A DNA stretch of 12,095 bases, taken from NCBI GenBank assembly GCA_045629005.1, contig JAZQQJ010000064.1, forward strand, positions 1 through 12,095, read 5' to 3'. A program made the position numbers and the translations under genes. This DNA is from RGIG3528 sp045629005 (GTDB lineage: Bacteria; Bacillota; Clostridia; Lachnospirales; Lachnospiraceae). The notes beneath the pieces were generated by a model that saw nothing but the letters and a program-made list of their open reading frames with translations, did not search any database and was not told the origin of the DNA. Positions 7,588 to 12,095 of this stretch are shown here, piece after piece (position 1 is the stretch's first letter; each line of letters starts with the position of its first letter).

Positions 7588-7641
7588 CACTCATTGTTCA
7601 TCACAATCTTTCCGCATTGCGGAGGCAATTACGATTATTAA

Positions 7642-8736
7642 TTATTTATCGAGTGTGATGGAAACTCTTGATCCTGCTACTGCATTTGTCCAGAAGCTTT
7701 CATCGTTGCAGTCCTCAGCAACTTCCGCCTTGATTGCTACCTTGCCGCTCTTAATGTTTGCAAAGAGTGTATCGTAAGCAGCCTTATTGAAGCTGTTGAA
7801 TCTTGAGAAATCATCAGGAAGACCTGTAGCATCATCAGATGCGCCAAGATTTACGGACTTATCAGCAAGTTCTGAATCCCACTTGCCATCATAGAACTTG
7901 CCAAGGATAATTTCAACAGACTGTGAAAGACCCTTAACTGCAGATGTGATAACTCTTTCAGAGATACCGCTCTGGTTTGTATCAACACCGATAATCTTGC
8001 CGTTAGCTGTTTCTTCTGCAGCTGCCTTTACGGAGTTAACCATAGAACCGCCACATGAGAATACAACTTCTGTTCCCTTTGAATACCAGCCTGCAATCTG
8101 TGTCTGAAGTTCTGTGGAAGCAGAGAATGATGAACCATACTTGAATGAAACGATCATATCAACGTCAACGCCCTTCTCATCTGCTGCAGCCATAGCACCC
8201 TGAACATAGCCGTAACCGAATCTGTTACAAGCAGGGTTAGAACCGCCGCCACCAAGTGTAGCACCGAGCTTTGTGTAGCCATCCATAACAGCTGCATAAC
8301 CTGCCATGTAACCGGACTCCTGCTCCTTGTAGATAACTGCTGTAACGTTCTGAAGACCAAAGTTCCATCCATCAACGAAAACAAACTTTACGTCAGGATT
8401 TTCCTTTGCTACTGTTTCCATAGCTGCCTGCTGAAGGAAACCGGGAGCAACGATAATCTTTGCACCGTTATCGATAGCAAGTCTCATTGCTGCGATACGG
8501 TCGTTGTCTGTAGCGTCAGCACCGTTAGCGGGCTGATAGTACTTGTAAGTAAGCTTGTGAGCTTCAGCGTAGTTCTTTGCGCCTTCCCATGTACCCTGGT
8601 TGAAGCCGCCGTCCATAAGCTGGCCTACATCAGTAACAACTGCGATTTCGTACTTTTTCTCAGCACCGCATCCGATAACGGACATCATGCCAAGAAGCAT
8701 TGTTAATGCAAGAAGTACACTAAGTAATTTTTTCAT
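7642..8736 (-). CDS. bmpA: BMP-family substrate-binding lipoprotein of a nucleoside ABC transporter
   Basis: A 364-residue lipoprotein that should capture the ligand outside the membrane for the three downstream transporter proteins. The N-terminus is a classic lipoprotein signal: MKK, a leucine-rich core, and lipobox SVIGC with lipidated Cys23. The mature part has the BMP (PnrA-like) fold: IAVVTDVGQLMDGGFNQGTWEGA near residues 31-53 (Asp and Asn of the DxxFN motif contact the ribose in characterised relatives), GGGGSNPACNRFGYGYVQGA (162-181) and GVDTNQS (250-256), where many relatives have GVDxDQ. An upstream ATG at 8772 would add MIWRVIHFRRLF; it is rejected because the second ATG has AGGAGG six bases upstream and begins a perfect signal peptide. 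A nucleoside ligand is inferred from family and gene order; it has not been shown for this protein. Confidence 0.93.
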   Translation of the reverse strand: MKKLLSVLLALTMLLGMMSVIGCGAEKKYEIAVVTDVGQLMDGGFNQGTWEGAKNYAEAHKLTYKYYQPANGADATDNDRIAAMRLAIDNGAKIIVAPGFLQQAAMETVAKENPDVKFVFVDGWNFGLQNVTAVIYKEQESGYMAGYAAVMDGYTKLGATLGGGGSNPACNRFGYGYVQGAMAAADEKGVDVDMIVSFKYGSSFSASTELQTQIAGWYSKGTEVVFSCGGSMVNSVKAAAEETANGKIIGVDTNQSGISERVITSAVKGLSQSVEIILGKFYDGKWDSELADKSVNLGASDDATGLPDDFSRFNSFNKAAYDTLFANIKSGKVAIKAEVAEDCNDESFWTNAVAGSRVSITLDK

Positions 8737-8742
8737 AAACAA

Positions 8743-8748
8743 CCTCCT
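8743..8748 (-). promoter_or_regulatory. Ribosome binding site that fixes the bmpA start
   Basis: AGGAGG stands six bases before the ATG at 8736 and selects it over the in-frame ATG at 8772. Confidence 0.85.
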
Positions 8749-8764
8749 AAAATGAATTACTCTC

Positions 8765-8785
8765 CAAATCATTTTCCATGATTTG
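8765..8785 (-). promoter_or_regulatory. Inverted repeat in the bmpA 5' leader
   Basis: A perfect eight-base inverted repeat, CAAATCAT and ATGATTTG with a five-base spacer, falls just downstream of the predicted transcription start (about 8789). It could be a 5'-end hairpin that protects the mRNA, or the operator of a repressor. No known purine-regulator box or riboswitch was recognised. Confidence 0.5.
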
Positions 8786-8795
8786 TTGCTCGTTA

Positions 8796-8824
8796 ATTCT
8801 AACCTTTTTGCAAGAAAAAGTAAA
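8796..8824 (-). promoter_or_regulatory. Candidate promoter of the bmpA operon
   Basis: On the minus strand TTTACT (8824-8819) and TAGAAT (8801-8796) are 17 bases apart. The -10 is a five-of-six match and the -35 is moderate. It lies directly after the tRNA-Cys terminator and about 60 bases before the bmpA start, the only space available for an operon promoter. Confidence 0.55.
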
Positions 8825-8829
8825 CAGAG

Positions 8830-8870
8830 GAAAACAAAAATAATAGCAGTTCTTTCGAACTGCTATTATT
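8830..8870 (-). terminator. Strong intrinsic terminator after tRNA-Cys
   Basis: A perfect 14-base-pair stem, AATAATAGCAGTTC with GAACTGCTATTATT (8870-8857 and 8852-8839), closes on a GAAA loop and is followed on the minus strand by TTTTTGTTTT. It begins four bases after the tRNA-Cys discriminator and separates the tRNA transcript from the bmpA operon. Confidence 0.93.
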
Positions 8871-8873
8871 AAG

Positions 8874-8945
8874 AGGCGACGATCGGATTTGGACCGATGA
8901 ATCAGGGTGTTGCAGACCCATGCCTTACCACTTGGCTACGTCGCC
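8874..8945 (-). tRNA. tRNA-Cys (GCA)
   Basis: A 72-base cloverleaf. The acceptor stem GGCGACG/CGTCGCC is fully paired. The D arm is GCC-AAGTGGTAA-GGC, the anticodon loop CTGCAAC gives anticodon GCA (8913-8911), and the T arm is ATCGG-TCCAAAT-CCGAT. Discriminator U73 is the cysteine identity base. CCA is not encoded. Two oddities: the anticodon stem opens with a T-T mismatch (27-43), and the T loop reads TCC where TTC is nearly universal, so position 55 (8892) is C and cannot become pseudouridine. Confidence 0.95.
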
Positions 8946-8949
8946 ATCC

Positions 8950-8977
8950 AAGCTTTCTGTCTCGCGACAGCTTGCTT
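8950..8977 (-). other. Hairpin in the tRNA-Cys 5' leader
   Basis: On the minus strand CTGTC and GACAG pair around a GCGA loop (8970-8957), a stable GNRA tetraloop. AAGC and GCTT can pair outside it (8977-8974 with 8953-8950). It coincides with the expected 5' end of the tRNA precursor, upstream of the RNase P cut. Confidence 0.5.
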
Positions 8978-9006
8978 ATTGTACCTTAAAAAAACGGCCT
9001 TGTCAA
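8978..9006 (-). promoter_or_regulatory. Near-consensus promoter of tRNA-Cys
   Basis: TTGACA (9006-9001, perfect) and TACAAT (8983-8978, five of six) are separated by exactly 17 bases on the minus strand. Initiation is expected near 8971, about 26 bases before the mature tRNA. It is the strongest promoter in the window, as usual for a stable-RNA gene. Confidence 0.9.
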
Positions 9007-9049
9007 CGATAAAATTCATTTTTTTATTACAATTCGAATGCCGGTAAAA

Positions 9050-10264
9050 TCATTCGTATACACACGGAATTTCAAGCACAATATCCGACGTAGGATATGA
9101 TGCACACGGGTGAATATAATCATGTTTTTTATCCGCAGCACGCCTGAAATCATTGGCTTTCGGAATGTACACAGAACCGGAAATAAGCTTTGACCGGCAG
9201 AAACCGCATTCACCGCTTCGACACGATACAGGAGCTTTTATTTTTGCCCGTTCGAGTGCGGCAATAAGCGGCTCGTTTGCAAAAGCAGTTATTCTGTATT
9301 CTTTTCCTCCCCGACGTACCGAAAGCTTAAAACGTTTATTTCTGCAGTAATCAGGATAATCAATAAGGTCGTAAACATTTTGTGGAATCGGAGTAAGCTC
9401 ATACCTTATGTCTTTTGGTCTTTTGCTAAGCTTTCCCGACTCCTTTTTCATATATTCCGCGAATGCCGGCGGTCCGCAGACTATCATGGAATATGGTTCA
9501 GCAGAATACTTTCTGATAAGATCGGCAGTAATATAGCCATGCTCATAACCGTCCCTATGTTCCTTTTCAAGCACATAAACAAGGCGCACTTTATCGCATA
9601 CCGCAACAACATCACTGAGTGCATCAAAACAGATGATGTCCTTCTTTGCCTCAGAACCATAAAGTATGGTAAGCGTAAAATCTTCGTTGCCGTCGCGGAT
9701 TGCCCGAGCCATTGCAAGTGCTACGGTAATAGAGCTGCCGCCGATAACAGCGACTACATTGTCACCGTCTCTGAGCGGTTCGTGATAAAAATGTCCTTGT
9801 GGTCCGGAGACTTTAACAACATCTCCAACCTTATAATTTCTTACCGCATAAACTGACGTAAATCCACCTTGAAAAGCTTTGATTGTAACTTCATATATCC
9901 CATGTTTTGCATCCTCGGGAGAGGAGCATATTGTATAAGGTCGAATATGTTCAAAACCATCAATATTATGTGCCAAAGTAACATACTGTCCCGCTCTGAA
10001 CATTGCTGCAGGCTCATCGTCAGTACGCTTCAAGACAAAAGTTTTCGCATCTGCACCGGGATATTCCTTAATTGCCTCAATTCGCATTTCCTGCCACGCG
10101 GGATGATTATGTTTTGCCATCTCGTTTATAGGGTAGTCAGAAGTAATATCAGTTTCGGGAGAACGTTCTATTACCTTTCTCCTGTCCTCAGCCAGTCCCT
10201 TAAACTTAAGCATATCTAACGCACCGACAGGTGATATTTTAATTTTTAATTTTGTCTCACTCAT
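9050..10264 (-). CDS. FAD/NAD(P)-dependent reductase with C-terminal 2Fe-2S ferredoxin domain
   Basis: A 404-residue electron-transfer protein of the ferredoxin-NADP reductase superfamily, cytoplasmic. Order of parts: an N-terminal extension of about 70 residues; an FAD-binding barrel with IRPYTICSSP (Arg108-Pro-Tyr-Thr contacts the flavin); a nucleotide domain with GGSSITVALAMARAI (about 175-189) and MIVCGPPAF (260-268); then a plant-type ferredoxin domain with cluster ligands Cys348, Cys353, Cys356 and Cys387. It should pass electrons from NAD(P)H through FAD and the cluster to a partner, or back. An in-frame ATG at 10372 lies inside the upstream gene; the ATG at 10264 fits the start of similarity and has AGGT nearby. 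The start lies one base after the stop of the oxidoreductase gene (TAATATG), so the two are translationally coupled. Hcp-reductase or oxygenase-reductase roles are possible by family, but no such partner is nearby. Confidence 0.92.
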   Translation of the reverse strand: MSETKLKIKISPVGALDMLKFKGLAEDRRKVIERSPETDITSDYPINEMAKHNHPAWQEMRIEAIKEYPGADAKTFVLKRTDDEPAAMFRAGQYVTLAHNIDGFEHIRPYTICSSPEDAKHGIYEVTIKAFQGGFTSVYAVRNYKVGDVVKVSGPQGHFYHEPLRDGDNVVAVIGGSSITVALAMARAIRDGNEDFTLTILYGSEAKKDIICFDALSDVVAVCDKVRLVYVLEKEHRDGYEHGYITADLIRKYSAEPYSMIVCGPPAFAEYMKKESGKLSKRPKDIRYELTPIPQNVYDLIDYPDYCRNKRFKLSVRRGGKEYRITAFANEPLIAALERAKIKAPVSCRSGECGFCRSKLISGSVYIPKANDFRRAADKKHDYIHPCASYPTSDIVLEIPCVYE

Positions 10265-10265
10265 A

Positions 10266-11849
10266 TTACTGACCTGTATCCTGTGTGTTTTCATGTATAT
10301 CCGCTTCGCTGTCGTGACGATTGCGCGCCATATCCGCAAGCGTAAGCATTGCCTCAAGCCGCCCCGTAGCATAGGTCATATTGTATCCTACGCCATATGC
10401 GCCTGCTGCTCCGATAAGTCTTAATCCTTTTAATGATTGTTCCTCGGAGAGCATCATCATTCGGGCCATCATTCCATCCCAGTCAGCAATCTCATAGCCG
10501 TAAACACAGCCTTCAGGAGCGTTGACATATCTTGCAAACGTAACCGGTGATGCCGTTTCCATCTCCTCAATATGCGGTGCAATATCTATACCGGTCTTTT
10601 CTCTGAGTTCTCTTATAAGCTCCGCAGCAACCTTCGATTTCTGCCAACCATATTCAGAAGAATCAAGGTTATTCCAGTCTTCGGCAGCTGTAAAGGTTGT
10701 AAGCGAAATTACACATGTTCCGTCAGGCGAAAAAGAAGGATTTGTAATGTTATAGCAAAGCATAATAAAGAAATCATCCGACAGGAAACCTCTATTTATG
10801 TCATAATATTCCCTCGCAGAATCCGCTGTTCCGTAGAAAAATGTGGAATAATCGGTAATTCCAAGCCTTTCGGGTGTGCAATCAAGTCCAAAATAGCAGG
10901 TAAACATACGACCTGAATAATTATGATTTCTGGCAGCCGAGAGTTTCTTCACTGCAGGAGGAACTATATCTGCAGGAACCATTCTGGAATAAACTATATC
11001 AGGATTAATGTTCGCAAGAACATAATCACAGTCAACAATACCATTTGACGTACGTACTCCGCATATACGTTCTTCATCAAAAAGAAATTCCTCCGCGCGA
11101 CAATTCATCCAGATGTCGCCACCAAGCTCACGAAATCTTTCAAGAAGAGCAACACTTATTTCATGAGACGTGTTCTTGGGAATATAAGGGCCTTCTTTAA
11201 CATAACTGAAAACCATTTCAGCAAAATGAATAAAATTCAGTCTGTCGAGCGGAACGCCAAGATAACTCCAGTACGATGCAAGAATGTCACGAGCCTTTTG
11301 AGGAAGCCCGACAGCTTTAAGCACCTTATTAGCATTGTATCCGCCTGTTCTTAAAAAGTTTCCATACTCTTCCTGAAGCACTTTCGTTTCAGGATTTCCC
11401 GAAGTACCTGAAAGATATCCGACACCATTGCAAACCTCTTCAAAAAGAGCGAAAAGCTTCTTCATGGAAGTTTTTGATCCCGGAACATACGATTCCATGG
11501 CATTAATAAAATTATCAACACCTGTAGGCATGGTAACGTCCATAGAAGAGCCGTCGGAATATCTCGAAATAACCCTGAAGCAATCCTTAACCGGTATCCA
11601 ATCAACTTTTACACCATAGGCACTAAGCATTTGCCGAACGCTTCCGGGCTCTTTTGCACTTCCGACACCACACAGTTCATGAAGACTAGGATCAAATTCG
11701 AATCTGCCACGAATAAAACTCGTAGCACATCCACCGGGAAGGTTGTGCTGCTCTATAAGTAGAACTTTTTTCTTTGCAGTTATTAATTCAAGAGCTGCCG
11801 TAAGACCGGAATTACCCGCTCCGACAACCACAACATCATATTTTGGCAT
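10266..11849 (-). CDS. Phytoene desaturase/retinol saturase-like FAD oxidoreductase
   Basis: A 527-residue flavoprotein of the COG1233 group (CrtI carotenoid desaturases, CrtISO isomerases, RetSat saturases and many uncharacterised clostridial members). The FAD-binding Rossmann fold is clear at the N-terminus: VVVGAGNSGLTAALEL with GAGNSG at residues 10-15, Glu33 for the ribose, and LPGGCATSF (37-45). A C-terminal flavin motif is seen in RLIGAAGAYGVGYNMTYATGRLEA. The middle substrate domain gives no specific clue, and no carotenoid-synthesis genes are nearby. A longer reading from 12014 would translate tRNA-Asn and its terminator and is rejected; the ATG at 11849 begins the Rossmann fold and has GAGG upstream. 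The polar acidic tail after residue 510 is unusual for the family. It is coupled to the FNR/2Fe-2S gene, which suggests that reduction, rather than desaturation, may be its physiological direction. That direction is inference. Confidence 0.9.
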   Translation of the reverse strand: MPKYDVVVVGAGNSGLTAALELITAKKKVLLIEQHNLPGGCATSFIRGRFEFDPSLHELCGVGSAKEPGSVRQMLSAYGVKVDWIPVKDCFRVISRYSDGSSMDVTMPTGVDNFINAMESYVPGSKTSMKKLFALFEEVCNGVGYLSGTSGNPETKVLQEEYGNFLRTGGYNANKVLKAVGLPQKARDILASYWSYLGVPLDRLNFIHFAEMVFSYVKEGPYIPKNTSHEISVALLERFRELGGDIWMNCRAEEFLFDEERICGVRTSNGIVDCDYVLANINPDIVYSRMVPADIVPPAVKKLSAARNHNYSGRMFTCYFGLDCTPERLGITDYSTFFYGTADSAREYYDINRGFLSDDFFIMLCYNITNPSFSPDGTCVISLTTFTAAEDWNNLDSSEYGWQKSKVAAELIRELREKTGIDIAPHIEEMETASPVTFARYVNAPEGCVYGYEIADWDGMMARMMMLSEEQSLKGLRLIGAAGAYGVGYNMTYATGRLEAMLTLADMARNRHDSEADIHENTQDTGQ

Positions 11850-11880
11850 CGTAAACCTCGAAAAACAAAAATATGAGGAA

Positions 11881-11909
11881 AGTATAGCAAATATAAATTG
11901 GCTTTGCAA
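11881..11909 (-). promoter_or_regulatory. Promoter of the oxidoreductase-reductase pair
   Basis: TTGCAA (11909-11904) and TATACT (11886-11881) are 17 bases apart on the minus strand, between the tRNA-Asn terminator and the start codon at 11849. Initiation near 11874 gives a leader of about 25 bases. Confidence 0.7.
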
Positions 11910-11922
11910 TTCAAACAAAAAT

Positions 11923-11948
11923 AAAAACGAGTAGGAAAATCCTACTCG
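11923..11948 (-). terminator. Intrinsic terminator after tRNA-Asn
   Basis: CGAGTAGGA and TCCTACTCG pair perfectly over nine bases around a TTT loop (11948-11928), followed on the minus strand by five T, an A and five more T. It starts eight bases after the tRNA-Asn discriminator. Confidence 0.9.
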
Positions 11949-11956
11949 CTGATTAA

Positions 11957-12028
11957 CTCCCCGAATTGGGCTCGAACCAACAACACCTCGGTTAACAGCC
12001 GAGTGCTCTACCATTGAGCTATCGAGGA
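11957..12028 (-). tRNA. tRNA-Asn (GUU)
   Basis: A 72-base cloverleaf: acceptor TCCTCGA/TCGGGGA with one T-G wobble, D arm GCTC-AATGGTA-GAGC, anticodon arm CTCGG-CTGTTAA-CCGAG giving GUU (anticodon at 11996-11994), and T arm GTTGG-TTCGAGC-CCAAT with a normal TTC. The discriminator is G73, as expected for asparagine; CCA is not encoded. No promoter is evident in the 67 bases between it and the window edge, so it is probably transcribed from further upstream. Confidence 0.96.
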
Positions 12029-12095
12029 ATGTCGGTATGTATTACTTATACCTTCAAAACTGTACACTGTCTCCTAACTTATTTAAGAACCTTAT
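12029..12095 (-). other. Leader or spacer upstream of tRNA-Asn, no promoter recognised
   Basis: These 67 bases hold no gene. On the minus strand the stretch includes TGTACAGTTTTGAAGG, which resembles spacer sequence found next to rRNA genes in Firmicutes. This is recalled resemblance, not an alignment. Confidence 0.3.

Noticed and set aside
7485..7628. 48-residue N-terminal extension of the ATPase
   Set aside because: It reads through the two intergenic hairpins and lacks family resemblance; the ATG at 7484 has a strong ribosome site.
8737..8772. Twelve-residue extension of the binding lipoprotein from an upstream ATG
   Set aside because: It would bury the lipoprotein signal and overlaps the ribosome site and leader palindrome.
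9016..9049. Possible terminator after the FNR-2Fe-2S gene
   Set aside because: The only stem is an A/T-only ATAAAA/TTTTAT pair without a following T-tract; too weak to call.
9380..9856. 158-codon plus-strand open frame, and a similar 154-codon one at 6888-7352
   Set aside because: Both are antisense shadows of well-supported genes and are rich in Cys, Phe and His in a way typical of reverse-complement reading.
10265..10372. Extension of the FNR-2Fe-2S protein into the upstream gene
   Set aside because: It is out-of-frame reading of the flavoprotein's 3' end, Arg/Leu-rich with no domain; the ATG at 10264 right after the stop is the natural coupled start.
11850..12014. N-terminal extension of the flavoprotein beginning MVEHSAVNRGVVGSS
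   Set aside because: These codons are the tRNA-Asn gene, its terminator and a promoter read as protein; the Rossmann fold and ribosome site place the start at 11849.
1..12095. CRISPR arrays, insertion sequences, phage genes, attachment sites
   Set aside because: No direct repeat series, transposase, integrase or flanking inverted repeats were seen. The two tRNA 3' ends show no duplicated segment that would mark an integrated element.

Overview
The window reads as a piece of a Clostridia-type (Firmicutes) chromosome. The evidence is moderate-to-low GC, strong GGAGG-type ribosome binding sites, tightly packed operons, a BMP-family nucleoside transporter, GH3 and GH13 glycosidases, and a phytoene-desaturase-like flavoprotein paired with a ferredoxin-fused reductase. 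Two tRNA genes without encoded CCA also fit. A gut or rumen Lachnospiraceae/Oscillospiraceae-like anaerobe is the best guess, but the genus cannot be fixed from this sequence alone. Almost everything is on the minus strand; the only convincing plus-strand gene is a VanZ-like membrane protein.

Reading along the minus strand, from right to left: tRNA-Asn(GUU) with its own terminator; a flavoprotein/FNR pair (CrtI/RetSat-like oxidoreductase, then an FAD/NAD(P)/2Fe-2S reductase one base downstream) behind a recognisable promoter; tRNA-Cys(GCA) with a near-perfect promoter and a strong terminator; then a five-gene operon of lipoprotein bmpA, a double ABC ATPase, two permeases and a GH13 alpha-glucosidase. 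The first and second transporter genes are separated by 157 bases that contain a very GC-rich hairpin. The remaining junctions overlap by 8 bases, overlap by 1 base, or leave a 25-base gap.

The plus-strand VanZ-like gene converges on the GH13 gene. Their coding sequences overlap by 91 bases, and a textbook intrinsic terminator for the VanZ-like gene lies wholly inside the GH13 coding sequence. To the left, divergent from the VanZ-like gene, is a second minus-strand unit: a CpsB/YwqE-like PHP phosphoesterase followed after 15 bases by a GH3 beta-glucosidase that runs off the left edge of the window.

Functionally, the transporter operon should import nucleosides (or a related sugar-containing ligand) and may be co-transcribed with an intracellular alpha-1,6-glucosidase. 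The flavoprotein/reductase pair looks like a two-component NAD(P)H-driven redox system of unknown substrate and is the best candidate here for undescribed biology. No mobile elements, CRISPR arrays or phage genes were seen.
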